NCBI GenBank assembly: GCA_028689735.1
Contig: JAQVCP010000005.1
Span: 1-64,000 of the forward strand
Reading direction: 5' to 3'
DNA: 64,000 nucleotides
Origin: Hespellia sp.
Lineage (GTDB): Bacteria > Bacillota > Clostridia > Lachnospirales > Lachnospiraceae
Part shown: positions 37,539-47,263 of the stretch, piece by piece
How the letters are laid out: every line of letters starts with the position of its first letter
Position numbering within the stretch: the first letter of the stretch is position 1
Notes under the pieces: generated by a model
Told to the model about the DNA's origin: nothing
Databases searched by the model: none
Seen by the model: only the letters and a program-made list of their open reading frames with translations
Position numbers and translations under genes: made by a program

Positions 37539-37597
37539 TCATCAATACCTCCGAAAATTTTTATTTCCCTTGGATTGACTCTGATTGTCTTTGATTG

Positions 37598-38968
37598 TCA
37601 TTGATTTAGGTCAGCTTTAACCGCATCGATTAAAGCCGCCTGTGTATTGTCTTTATCAGACAACGCTTTTACGATTCGTTCATCTATCGTACCCTTGGAT
37701 ATAAGGTGGATGATTTTTACACAACTTGCCGTCTGACCTTGTCTATACAGACGGGCATTTGTCTGTTGGTATAATTCCAACGACCATGTGATTCCGAACC
37801 ACACAAGAGTTGAACCACCACTTTGTAGATTAAGGCCGTGCCCTGCTGATGCCGGATGCACAAGTGCCACAGGAAGTTCTCCCCTGTTCCATTTTTCAAT
37901 GGATGCATCTGTATCCAACTTCTGATACTTCACTCCTAAAGCATCCAGTCTTTTTTCAATTCTGGTAAAGTCGTGCTTGTACCAATAGGCAACCATAAGT
38001 GGCTGTCCGTTTGCCGCTTCGATAATATCTTCCAAAGCATCGAGCTTCTTATCATGGAATTCGATGTAGCTTTCATCATCTGTATAAACTGCACCGTTAG
38101 CCATCTGCGACAGCTTTCCTGAAAGTGATGCAGCATTGGATGCTGTAATTTCTCCTCCCGGAAGATTTAAGACAAGGTCTTTTTTCATTTCTTCGTATGT
38201 ATCCAGTTCACTTGCACTAAGGTACACTGGATATTCCGTACTGATAAGTTCTGGCATTTCCAAGTAGTCAGTTGCTTTCATGGAAATTGTGATGTCATCA
38301 ATCTTCTCATAAATCTGCTGCTCGGCTCCCGGTAACAGCTTGTAGGAATACACAATAGGTCCATTAACCCTGTCCGGCTTAAAGTAGTTAAGCCTGTACT
38401 GACCTATGAATCTTCCAAGTCTTGCTCCCATATCAAGCACCTTATATTCTGCAAACAAGTCCATCATGCCATTGGATGATGGTGTTCCGGTAAGACCAAC
38501 CATTCTCTTAACCATCGGTCTTACTTTCATAAGGGAACGGAATCGTTTGGACTGCCAGTTCTTAAAAGAAGAAAGTTCATCAATTACAACCATGTCATAA
38601 TCAAATGGCATTCCACTTTGCTCAATCAGCCACGGTACATTTTCACGGTTGATGATGTAAACATCTGCATCCTTCTGTAATGCTTTCTTTCGTTGTGCTA
38701 CTGTTCCAACCACTATGGAATAACGTAATCCTTTGAGATGTTCCCACTTCTCTATCTCTCCGCTCCATGTATGCTTTGCTACACGAAGGGGTGCAATGAT
38801 GAGAACCTTGGAAACCTCAAAGCTGTCATACATTAGTTCCATGATGGCAGTAAGGGTAATACTGCTCTTTCCCATACCCATATCAAGCAGGATTGCTGCT
38901 ATGGGATTTTTCTTTATAAACTCAATCGCATACTCTTGGTACGCATGAGGCTTATAGCATAATCTCAT
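37598..38968 (-). CDS. SNF2-family DEAD/DEAH helicase
   Basis: ILLDMGMGKSSITL, VVIDELSSFKNWQSKRFRSL, LTGTPSSNGMMDL, ARLYRQGQTASCVKIIHL. Confidence 0.95.
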   Translation of the reverse strand: MRLCYKPHAYQEYAIEFIKKNPIAAILLDMGMGKSSITLTAIMELMYDSFEVSKVLIIAPLRVAKHTWSGEIEKWEHLKGLRYSIVVGTVAQRKKALQKDADVYIINRENVPWLIEQSGMPFDYDMVVIDELSSFKNWQSKRFRSLMKVRPMVKRMVGLTGTPSSNGMMDLFAEYKVLDMGARLGRFIGQYRLNYFKPDRVNGPIVYSYKLLPGAEQQIYEKIDDITISMKATDYLEMPELISTEYPVYLSASELDTYEEMKKDLVLNLPGGEITASNAASLSGKLSQMANGAVYTDDESYIEFHDKKLDALEDIIEAANGQPLMVAYWYKHDFTRIEKRLDALGVKYQKLDTDASIEKWNRGELPVALVHPASAGHGLNLQSGGSTLVWFGITWSLELYQQTNARLYRQGQTASCVKIIHLISKGTIDERIVKALSDKDNTQAALIDAVKADLNQ

Positions 38969-39230
38969 CTAATATTCCTCCAATCTGGCTCATCTCGTCC
39001 AACACATACACACGGAAACCTAATCTGCGTAGCAACTTGTGTCTTGAAACCTGTAAGGGTCTTGGCTTTTCCCCCGGAGCCTTAACTTCCACAAAGGCAA
39101 ACTTCCCACGAGGTAATAAGACAATGCGGTCTGGAACCCCATCAAATCCTGGGGACACCCACTTAGGACAAATGCCACCACGCTTTTTCACTTCCGTGAT
39201 TAACTTCTTTTCTATCTGTTTTTCTCGCAT
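38952..39230 (-). CDS. VRR-NUC domain nuclease
   Basis: GGICPKWVSPGFDGVPDRIVLLPRGKFAFVEVKAPGEKPRPLQ. Confidence 0.93.
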   Translation of the reverse strand: MREKQIEKKLITEVKKRGGICPKWVSPGFDGVPDRIVLLPRGKFAFVEVKAPGEKPRPLQVSRHKLLRRLGFRVYVLDEMSQIGGILDEIML

Positions 39231-39319
39231 CGCATTCCTCCATCAAATTTTGAAAAGTGAAGGTCGGTGACGGTCATTGTATAAACTCTTCCTATACGCA
39301 TTTTTTGACCTTATTTTTG

Positions 39320-39493
39320 CTATAGAATAGTTTTATATAGAGAGGTTCACCGACCTGCACTTTCCCATAAAATAAGGGTTTGTAGGACTTCTCTCTTTTC
39401 AAGAAAAGTTTAGGAATTGACCTTCACTGACCTGCACCTTGGCTTTTAATCTTGAAAAAGTTTAGGAAAAGACCTACACCGACCTGCACCTTA
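39320..39493. repeat. Three degenerate direct repeats ending ACYGACCTGCACYTT (candidate iterons)
   Basis: Copies ending near 39363, 39440 and 39492 with shared gaaaa(a)gtttaggaawwgacc flanks in the last two; inverted aaggtcggtgacggtc at ~39262. Confidence 0.7.
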
Positions 39494-41758
39494 GTCCAAG
39501 AAGTCTGAACCTGCTTTAAGCTGCAAGCCACGAACAATGACACCCTTATTGGATTTCTTTCTTTCATACCCAGCCTTCTCCATAGCGGAGTAAAAGTCTG
39601 TGGTACTTCTTGTGTACTCTCCGTTCTGAATGCAGTACGCACGATACTGCTGATAGATTTCCCCGGACTTCTCCGTATAGGTAGGGTCTGTTTCACAGCA
39701 TTCTGCAATGAAGTGACCAAGCCAGTCGTTATCCTCGCGGTAGGCCTGAATCGCATCTGACACACACTTTGGAAGTGGAGTCTTAAATCCTGCATCAATT
39801 GCTTTCTTGGCTCCTTCAATAATCCATGTGAGGATTGCCCCACCTGCATTTTCAAATAAGTAATCCGTGTAGTTCTTAATATCCGAACTTCCCGTAATGT
39901 GGGCATTAAACGGAATTACAATCAGACGTCTCCACGTTCCATCATCATTGGCTGACACACGAGGGAGATGGTTCGTATAAAGAACCAAGGTATGGCTCGG
40001 AATAAATTTGAATGGATCCTTGTACTTCTTCTCCGCAAAAACCTCATCAGTCGAGCAAAGCTGTTTTACAACTGCTGTGTTTAAACGCATCCCTTCTTCC
40101 ATCTCCGATGCAATGATTAAGCGTTTTCCCTTAAGTTCCGCCATCTCTGGTTTTACATTTCTCTTGCACCCAACCGTCAAAGTCTCAGCTGACAACTTAC
40201 CGCTGTATGTACCGAGAACTCTTGAGATAGTGTTCCAAAACGTAGACTTACCGTTGGCACCGCCACCATAAGCAATGATCAGGTGTTCCTGATACACTTT
40301 TCCGATTGCAGCCATTCCGACTACCATCTGTACATAATTGATGAGGTCTGCATCACCACAGAAGAAAAGCTGTAAGGCATCTTCCCAAATCTGCATACCG
40401 TCCTGTGATGGGGAGCATTCCGTAATTTTGGTAATAAGGTCTCTTGGGTCATGTGGTTGTTCTCCTGCAATGCCAAGCGTCAGATTGTAGGTAGCGTATG
40501 GTGTATTCAGCAGGTTCTCGTTCTTATCAAGGTCGTTTACATCTGCCGACAGCATTGGTTTTGCTGCATTAAGAGCAGAAGTTACATATTTCATGTCTCT
40601 GCGTTTCATAACAAAGGCAAAATACTGCTGTGCCGCCAAGAGCATATAAAAGGCCGGCAACTGGTCTCCCGTTACTTCCTTTTCAATCTTCTTTGCACCA
40701 CCCTTTACTACTTCTTCTGGAACACCCTTTGCTACGAGTAGTTTCTTAGCACGTTCAATCTCATCCGTGGCATCCTGCAACTGTAAATCCAAGAACTCTT
40801 CCATTGCTCCAACCGCTAACTGCTTATTTTCAATCCACACCTCACCATCGAAACGAAGGTAATCTGTAGCATTGGTAAAAAGCAGTTCATCTCCATACTC
40901 ACGGGTCAGCACCTTTGCCTGTCCGATGTCAGAGTAATCAGAAGGTTTTAAGGATTTATCCTCGCCCCCGAAATCGTCGTTGTAATCATCCGGCGGAACA
41001 TATCCATCCTGCCCCTGTATCTTCTTTGCAAATTTCACAGCACTGTACCAGATGGTCTTAAGTTCCTCATCTGATAATGGCGGGTCACACTTTTCAGCTT
41101 CTTCGAGAAAAATCTCGTGTGCTTTGTCTGTGGCGCCGTAGCGTTTCACTACTCTGCCTGCAAAACGGGAAAGGGTATTGTTTCTTGTACCCGCTTGGAT
41201 AACTCCACCTGTGGATGTATCCTCTTCCTCATCTGCGATTTCCACTTCTTCATCAATGTTTACCCAGCCTTCATGCCACACAATCTCTGTGCAATCGGCA
41301 CCATAGATAAAGCGAGCAGCATCTAATGCGTTTCCATCGAATACCGGAAATGCTTTGTGGATGGCTCTCTTTAATGCTGCGTAATCCTCTGCGTTGGTAC
41401 ACACACTAATTGGGAAGTAAGCGTGGTACTTCGGTCTTGGGGTCTGACCGTCTTTTGCCAACATATGATGGCGGCTAGGTGCCAAAGCATAGGAAATGTC
41501 TGGCATCATCTCGTCCAACATATCTGCCATAACCCAATCAGCAGGATTATCTGAATGGTCGTTATCCAAATCCATGACCACTACATCCGACTGAATGAAG
41601 TTACTGACATTTCTGTAGTTCTTCTGATATTCAGCACAAACGTGGTCGAACTTTACTGCATCAATCAACTCCTCTGCACTCGTTACCACGCATTTCTGTG
41701 GGTAAGTGCAGTTCTTGGCATTGCCGACACAGGCTGCGTTAAAAATCGTTAACTGCAT
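39491..41758 (-). CDS. Phage/plasmid primase-helicase (P4 family, D5-like ATPase)
   Basis: DNDHSDNPADWV primase region; YGGGANGKSTFWNTISRVLGTYSG; SHTLVLYTNHLPRVSANDDGTWRRLIVIPF. Confidence 0.95.
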   Translation of the reverse strand: MQLTIFNAACVGNAKNCTYPQKCVVTSAEELIDAVKFDHVCAEYQKNYRNVSNFIQSDVVVMDLDNDHSDNPADWVMADMLDEMMPDISYALAPSRHHMLAKDGQTPRPKYHAYFPISVCTNAEDYAALKRAIHKAFPVFDGNALDAARFIYGADCTEIVWHEGWVNIDEEVEIADEEEDTSTGGVIQAGTRNNTLSRFAGRVVKRYGATDKAHEIFLEEAEKCDPPLSDEELKTIWYSAVKFAKKIQGQDGYVPPDDYNDDFGGEDKSLKPSDYSDIGQAKVLTREYGDELLFTNATDYLRFDGEVWIENKQLAVGAMEEFLDLQLQDATDEIERAKKLLVAKGVPEEVVKGGAKKIEKEVTGDQLPAFYMLLAAQQYFAFVMKRRDMKYVTSALNAAKPMLSADVNDLDKNENLLNTPYATYNLTLGIAGEQPHDPRDLITKITECSPSQDGMQIWEDALQLFFCGDADLINYVQMVVGMAAIGKVYQEHLIIAYGGGANGKSTFWNTISRVLGTYSGKLSAETLTVGCKRNVKPEMAELKGKRLIIASEMEEGMRLNTAVVKQLCSTDEVFAEKKYKDPFKFIPSHTLVLYTNHLPRVSANDDGTWRRLIVIPFNAHITGSSDIKNYTDYLFENAGGAILTWIIEGAKKAIDAGFKTPLPKCVSDAIQAYREDNDWLGHFIAECCETDPTYTEKSGEIYQQYRAYCIQNGEYTRSTTDFYSAMEKAGYERKKSNKGVIVRGLQLKAGSDFLD

Positions 41759-42174
41759 CTTTCTTCCTCCTTTAAATTCTCCGTGAAATAACGGATTTTC
41801 ATTCTTTTCTGTTTTGCTCTCGCAATTTCTGCTTCCATTCCTTCTGAAATAAAAGAACCGAATACCCAAATTTCTAAACAATGTGCAAGCAGAATCATGT
41901 CCATCTGCATTGCAAGGTCTCTTTCTGTCTTTTCATCCATGTATTGAGGAAGTAATAAATGCGGTGCTATCGGAATTGCACCTTGGTCTACAGCAAATCT
42001 GCTGTACTTTCGAGCCTTCATCGTGTTTCCATCTATGTCCCCGGAATATGGGGAGCAGATGTATACGATTGGACGAAACTTCTTCTCTTCCTTTTCCATA
42101 TTGGCTATTGCCTGAAAAGGTACTGGGTCGCTGTAGCCCTCTGCGTTTGTATAAGCTATCCCATCTGGTCTCAC
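41749..42174 (-). CDS. DUF4406-like (nucleoside deoxyribosyltransferase-like fold) protein
   Basis: RPIVYICSPYSGDIDGNTMKARKYSRFAVDQGAIPIAPHLLLPQYMDE; GTG start at 42174. Confidence 0.75.
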   Translation of the reverse strand: MRPDGIAYTNAEGYSDPVPFQAIANMEKEEKKFRPIVYICSPYSGDIDGNTMKARKYSRFAVDQGAIPIAPHLLLPQYMDEKTERDLAMQMDMILLAHCLEIWVFGSFISEGMEAEIARAKQKRMKIRYFTENLKEEERCS

Positions 42175-42205
42175 CCCTTTCGTTAAAAAATAATGAATTT
42201 TTCTC

Positions 42206-42243
42206 TTCACTATCCTTGGGTCACGAAACTGTGATTTGAACGG
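42206..42243 (-). promoter_or_regulatory. Promoter-like repeat motif (copy 2 of 6), facing the replication operon
   Basis: Minus strand CCGTTCAAATCACAGTTTCGTGACCCAAGGATAGTGAA. Confidence 0.65.
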
Positions 42244-42325
42244 AATTATTTTTAGAAAATCGAAAATTTTTGAGTTTCTTCCTTTTATATGCAAAAAACT
42301 GCTATGAAAAATTTTCAAAAAAGTC

Positions 42326-42626
42326 TCGTTCAAAACCGGATTTGCTGACCCAAGGATAGTGAAAGGCAATGAAGCCACAAAAAACTTCCTGAAAAAAAGT
42401 CAAAAAAAAATCCGTTCAAAACCGGATTTACTGACCCAAGGATAGTGAAAGGCAATGAAGCCACAAAAAACTTCCTGAAAAAAAAGTCAAAAATAATCCG
42501 TTCAAAACCGGATTTACTGACCCAAGGATAGTGAAAGGCAATGAAGCCACAAAAAACTTCCTGAAAAAAAAAGTCAAAAATAATCCGTTCAAAACCGGAT
42601 TTACTGACCCAAGGATAGTGAAAGGC
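42326..42626 (+). repeat. Tandem array of four 86-87 bp repeats, each containing the promoter-like motif (copies 3-6)
   Basis: gttcaaaaccggatttRctgacccaaggatagtgaaagg begins at 42328, 42414, 42500, 42587; inter-copy A-tracts of 7, 8 and 9. Confidence 0.95.
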
Positions 42627-42656
42627 AAAAGAGCTAATCAGAAAGGTGGTGTTGAA

Positions 42657-42818
42657 ATGGCAGCTGATAACAGGGAAACATTCATCGAAGCATCAATTGA
42701 TGAAGAACTCGCAGACGTGCTTATAGCCATCAGCGTAATAACCAAAAGGCTGGCACGAAAAATCACAGAAAATCATATGTCAAAAGGAGAAAAGCAATGC
42801 ACGAAAACAACGGACTAA
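42657..42818 (+). CDS. Small phage protein
   Basis: MAADNRETFIEASIDEELADVLIAISVITKRLARKI; RBS AAAGGTGG. Confidence 0.7.
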   Translation: MAADNRETFIEASIDEELADVLIAISVITKRLARKITENHMSKGEKQCTKTTD

Positions 42819-43045
42819 AAGGCAAGACAATCAATGTCAAACACAAACACGGTCACACCGATGCGTACCCTTGGAATGGAATCGCTGTTCCGGTTCTTAT
42901 TACGGAAGAACACACAAACTTCTATGTTGGTACTGTCCTTCCACATCACGCACCTGGGGGATTTGGAATATCCCAACCTTATAACGTGACTCTGGACAAG
43001 CATGACCTTAAGGTCGGAAATCTCATCATCGTAGGAGGAAAGTAA
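42797..43045 (+). CDS. Small phage protein
   Basis: 82 aa in the plus-strand operon. Confidence 0.7.
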   Translation: MHENNGLKGKTINVKHKHGHTDAYPWNGIAVPVLITEEHTNFYVGTVLPHHAPGGFGISQPYNVTLDKHDLKVGNLIIVGGK

Positions 43046-43047
43046 AA

Positions 43048-43452
43048 ATGGGAAAAATGAAGGAACTTTCAGCAATTTTGGACAGCATGGTCGAGTGTGG
43101 CAACGCATTAGTAACATCAGCCAATGCACTCAAAGACTTATGTGAAAACATCGTATCTTGTGGAAACACACTACAGAATGCGGCTAACGCACTTAAAGAT
43201 TTCTACTCTTCTGTTACAGAAGAAGAACCAAAAGCTGCACTTCCTAAAAAGGAAACCGCACCAAAGAAAGAAACTGAAAAGGTATACACCCTTGAGGAAG
43301 TCAGAGCAATCCTCTCAGCTAAATCCAAAGCCGGGTTCAGAGAGCAGGTCAAAGAAATGATTACCAAACGTGGTGTAGATAATCTCACAAAATTGGATCC
43401 ATCAGAGTATCCATCACTCGTAAAAGAAGTGGAGGGACTCACCAATGGCTAA
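43048..43452 (+). CDS. Phage protein, repeat-rich N-terminus
   Basis: 134 aa; VECGNALVTSANALKDLCENIVSCGNTLQNAANALKDF internal repeat. Confidence 0.75.
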   Translation: MGKMKELSAILDSMVECGNALVTSANALKDLCENIVSCGNTLQNAANALKDFYSSVTEEEPKAALPKKETAPKKETEKVYTLEEVRAILSAKSKAGFREQVKEMITKRGVDNLTKLDPSEYPSLVKEVEGLTNG

Positions 43453-44587
43453 ACACGCACTCTTATCAGCATCAGCCAGTCATCGTTGGATGAACTGTCC
43501 ACCAAGTGCAAAGCTGTGTGCTGTTGAAGAAAATAAATCCAGTCCATATGCCCAGCAAGGCACGGACGCACACGAACTCTGCCAGTACAAGGTAGAACAC
43601 GCATTAGGAAGAGATGTGTCTGACCCTACTGCAAACCTTGAGTTCTTTGATACGGAAATGGATTACTGCTCCGACCAATACTGCTCCTATGTTATGGAAC
43701 AGTTGGCGGCTGCCAAAGAACTCTGCAACGACCCTGAAATCCTAATCGAGCAACGCTTGGACTTCTCCAAGTGGGTGCCAGAAGGTTTCGGTACTGGAGA
43801 CTGTGTCATCGTAGCCGATAAAGAAATCCATGTAATCGACTACAAGCACGGACTTGGAGTTCTGGTATCGGCAGACAACAACTCCCAAATGCTGTGCTAT
43901 GCACTTGGAGCCTTGGAGTTGTTCGACGGAATCTATGATATTCAAACAGTTAAAATGACCATCTTCCAACCTCGTAGGGATAACGTAAGTACATACGAAA
44001 TCTCCAAGGAAGAATTACTAAAATGGGCAGATGAGGTTCTTGCCCCTACCGCACAGCTTGCCTTTAATGGCGAGGGAGAATTTAGTGCGGGAGAACATTG
44101 CCAGTTCTGTCGTGTCAAAGCGACCTGCCGTAAACGTGCAGAGGAAAACTTGAAACTGGCTCAGTATGATTTCGAGATGCCTATTAACCTTAATGATACA
44201 GAAATTGCCGCTATCCTTTCACAGGTGGACGAGCTGGTATCGTGGGCTAATGACATTAAAGAATATGCACTTCAACAGGCCTTAAGCGGAACAGAATATG
44301 AAGGCTTTAAGGTAGTCGAAGGAAGGTCAATCCGTAAGTACACCGATGAGGATGCTGTGGCTTTCATCGTAAAAGACCACGGATTTGACCCTTACGAGAA
44401 GAAACTTCTCGGTATCACAGCAATGACCTCGCTTCTCGGTAAGAAGAAGTTTGAGGAACTCTTAAGTGGACTAATTGCCAAGCCACCGGGCAAACCAACA
44501 CTCGTGCCAATCTCAGACAAACGACAGGCAATGAGTACAGCCAAAGAAGATTTCAAAGAAAATGAAGGAGGACAAGACAATGGCTAA
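43445..44587 (+). CDS. DUF2800 protein (RecB-like PD-(D/E)xK nuclease)
   Basis: HALLSASASHRWMNCPPSAKLCA..GTDAHELCQ..HVIDYKHGLGVLV; CQFCRVKATC. Confidence 0.93.
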   Translation: MAKHALLSASASHRWMNCPPSAKLCAVEENKSSPYAQQGTDAHELCQYKVEHALGRDVSDPTANLEFFDTEMDYCSDQYCSYVMEQLAAAKELCNDPEILIEQRLDFSKWVPEGFGTGDCVIVADKEIHVIDYKHGLGVLVSADNNSQMLCYALGALELFDGIYDIQTVKMTIFQPRRDNVSTYEISKEELLKWADEVLAPTAQLAFNGEGEFSAGEHCQFCRVKATCRKRAEENLKLAQYDFEMPINLNDTEIAAILSQVDELVSWANDIKEYALQQALSGTEYEGFKVVEGRSIRKYTDEDAVAFIVKDHGFDPYEKKLLGITAMTSLLGKKKFEELLSGLIAKPPGKPTLVPISDKRQAMSTAKEDFKENEGGQDNG

Positions 44588-45143
44588 TATGAGTATTCCT
44601 ACTAAGGTAATCACAGGCGTGAATACCAGATGGTCCTTTGTTAATGCATGGGAACCAAAATCAATCAATGGAGGTGCACCTAAATACAGCGTGTCCCTCA
44701 TCATCCCAAAGGATGATATTGCAACTATCAACAAGATTAAGGCAGCTATTCAGGCGGCTTACGAAGAGGGCGAGTCTAAACTTAAGGGTAATGGAAAGAC
44801 AGTTCCTGCTCTCTCCGTTCTTAAAACTCCACTTCGCGATGGCGATTTGGAACGTCCAGACGATGCGGCATATGCAAATGCATATTTCGTAAATGCTAAT
44901 TCCGCTACTGCTCCTGGTATCGTAGATGCAGACAGACAGCCTATCCTTGAACGTTCAGAGGTTTACTCTGGTGTATATGGTAGAGCATCTATCAACTTCT
45001 ACGCATTCAATTCAAATGGCAATAAAGGTATTGCCTGCGGATTGAATAACTTGCAGAAGATTCGTGACGGAGAGCCTTTAGGCGGCAAGTCTCGTGCAGA
45101 GGATGACTTCGCAACTTCTGATGAGGACGATTTCCTCTCATAA
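44580..45143 (+). CDS. DUF2815 protein (ssDNA-binding-like)
   Basis: PTKVITGVNTRWSFVNAWEPKSINGGAPKYSVSLIIPK. Confidence 0.92.
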   Translation: MANMSIPTKVITGVNTRWSFVNAWEPKSINGGAPKYSVSLIIPKDDIATINKIKAAIQAAYEEGESKLKGNGKTVPALSVLKTPLRDGDLERPDDAAYANAYFVNANSATAPGIVDADRQPILERSEVYSGVYGRASINFYAFNSNGNKGIACGLNNLQKIRDGEPLGGKSRAEDDFATSDEDDFLS

Positions 45144-45179
45144 ATAACTCGTAACCAACTGGTGGCACAATTGGTATCC

Positions 45180-45228
45180 ACGTGGTGGCAAGGCAAACCG
45201 CCTTGCTGCCACTATTTTTTTACAAGGA
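45180..45228 (+). terminator. Terminator/attenuator-like hairpin between DUF2815 and DNA polymerase genes
   Basis: GTGGCAAGGC-aaac-CGCCTTGCTGCCAC-TATTTTTTT. Confidence 0.65.
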
Positions 45229-45238
45229 AGGTGACAAA

Positions 45239-47230
45239 ATGCGTAAAATTGGGACTTTATCGATTGATATTGAAACTTATTCAAGTATAGATCTGGCAAA
45301 ATGTGGTGTATATAAATACAGTGAATCCTCGGATTCTGAGGTTTTACTCTTTGCATATTCTGTTGATGGCGGACCCGTTATTGTAATTGATGTAGCAAAC
45401 GGAGAATCCATACCGGATGAAATATTACAAGCACTTGTTGATGATTCCGTTATCAAATGGGCGTTCAATGCTGCATTCGAGAGAGTGTTCCTCTCCATTT
45501 GGCTAAAACGTAACTACCCGGAACTCTTCTGCTCTTACAGTATCCCGGAAGATTCCGTTGGAAACTATCTCGACCCATCTGCTTGGAGATGTTCCATGAT
45601 CTGGTCAGCATATATGGGACTCCCACTTTCGTTGGAAGGTGTCGGTGCTGTTCTTGGCTTAGAAGAACAGAAACTAAAGGAAGGCAAAGACCTCATTCGT
45701 TACTTCTGCAAGCCTTGTGCAGCAACCAAGGTCAATGGCGGCAGAACCCGTAATCTACCGGAACACGCACCCGATAAATGGGAATTATTCAAAGCGTATA
45801 ATAAAAGGGATGTTGAGGTTGAAATGAATATACAGAAGAAACTCTCCCACTATCCTGTTCCTGAGTTTGTATGGGAAGAATACCACCTCGACCAAGAAAT
45901 CAATGACAGAGGCATTGCTCTTGATATGGATGTTGTAGAAAATGCTATTAAGATTGATGCCATCAGCAAAGCAACTTTAATGGCTACAATGCAGGATTTA
46001 ACAGACCTTGAGAATCCAAACTCCGTAGCACAAATGAAAAGTTGGCTTGCTGCAAAAGGCATTGATACCGACTCTCTTGATAAAAAGGCTGTTGTAGAAT
46101 TACTTAAAACCGTACCAACCGATGTGGCTGATGTTCTTACACTTCGTCAGCAGCTCGCCAAATCATCTGTAAAGAAATACCAAGCCATGCAGAATGCTGT
46201 GTGTGATGATGGACGAGCAAGAGGTATGTTCCAGTTCTATGGTGCGAATAGATCAGGACGATGGGCAGGTCGTATCATTCAGTTACAGAACTTACCACAG
46301 AACCACATGGAAGATTTGGATGTTGCCCGTGAGCTGGTAAAAGATGGAGATTACGAAATCCTCAATATGTTCTATGACAATGTTCCGGGAGTTCTTTCCG
46401 AACTCATCCGTACAGCATTTATTCCAAGAGACGGGTATAAATTTGCAGTAGCAGACTTTAGTGCTATTGAAGCAAGAGTCCTCTCCCACCTTGCCAAAGA
46501 AAAATGGCGTTCAAAGGTCTTTGCAGACAATGGGGATATTTATTGTGCATCTGCATCTGCGATGTTCGGAGTTCCGGTAGAAAAACACGGCCAGAACTCT
46601 CATCTGCGTCAGAAAGGTAAAATCGCAGAATTAGCATTAGGTTACGGTGGCTCTGTCGGAGCATTGACCGCTATGGGAGCATTGGATATGGGAATTGCTG
46701 AAGAAGAACTCCAACCTCTTGTTGATGCTTGGAGAGCTGCCAACCCAAACATCGTACAGTTTTGGTGGGATGTTGACAATGCAGTAAAACGTGCTATTAA
46801 GGAGCGTACTGCTACAGAGACCCACGGCATCCGCTTCATCTACAAAAGTGCCATGCTCTTCATCGTTCTTCCATCCGGCAGACGATTGGCTTATGTGAAA
46901 CCTCGCATCGGAGAGAATAAGTTCGGCGGTGAGTCAGTCACTTACGAAGGTGTCGGCACAAATAAAAAATGGGAACGCATCGAATCATACGGTCCCAAAT
47001 TTGTCGAGAATATCGTGCAGGCAATCAGCCGTGACATTCTCTGCTATGCACTTCGCACCTTAAGTCATTGTTTCATTGTAGGTCATGTACACGATGAAGT
47101 TATCATCGAATGCAGACAGGATGCATCCTTGGAGGCTATCTGCGAACAGATGGGACGTGTTCCAGAATGGATTGAAGGCTTACTGCTCCGCGCTGATGGC
47201 TATGAAACACAATTTTATAAAAAGGATTAA
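45239..47230 (+). CDS. Family A phage DNA polymerase
   Basis: LSIDIETYSSIDL exonuclease; FAVADFSAIEARVLSHLAKE; FIVGHVHDEVIIE. Confidence 0.95.
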   Translation: MRKIGTLSIDIETYSSIDLAKCGVYKYSESSDSEVLLFAYSVDGGPVIVIDVANGESIPDEILQALVDDSVIKWAFNAAFERVFLSIWLKRNYPELFCSYSIPEDSVGNYLDPSAWRCSMIWSAYMGLPLSLEGVGAVLGLEEQKLKEGKDLIRYFCKPCAATKVNGGRTRNLPEHAPDKWELFKAYNKRDVEVEMNIQKKLSHYPVPEFVWEEYHLDQEINDRGIALDMDVVENAIKIDAISKATLMATMQDLTDLENPNSVAQMKSWLAAKGIDTDSLDKKAVVELLKTVPTDVADVLTLRQQLAKSSVKKYQAMQNAVCDDGRARGMFQFYGANRSGRWAGRIIQLQNLPQNHMEDLDVARELVKDGDYEILNMFYDNVPGVLSELIRTAFIPRDGYKFAVADFSAIEARVLSHLAKEKWRSKVFADNGDIYCASASAMFGVPVEKHGQNSHLRQKGKIAELALGYGGSVGALTAMGALDMGIAEEELQPLVDAWRAANPNIVQFWWDVDNAVKRAIKERTATETHGIRFIYKSAMLFIVLPSGRRLAYVKPRIGENKFGGESVTYEGVGTNKKWERIESYGPKFVENIVQAISRDILCYALRTLSHCFIVGHVHDEVIIECRQDASLEAICEQMGRVPEWIEGLLLRADGYETQFYKKD

Positions 47231-47233
47231 AGC

Positions 47234-47263
47234 AAAAGCCGGGCATCATACCCGGCTATCCTT
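47234..47263. terminator. Bidirectional terminator
   Basis: AAAGCCGGG-catcata-CCCGGCT-atcctttt. Confidence 0.7.

Noticed and set aside
42326-42626. Tandem repeats considered as a CRISPR array
   Set aside because: The whole 86-87 bp unit is repeated including the would-be spacers, only 4 copies, no cas genes.
42428-42628. 66-aa minus ORF MPFTILGSVNPVLNGLFLTFFFRKFF... with internal repeats
   Set aside because: Produced by reading through the 86 bp tandem repeats; no RBS and lies in the divergent control region.
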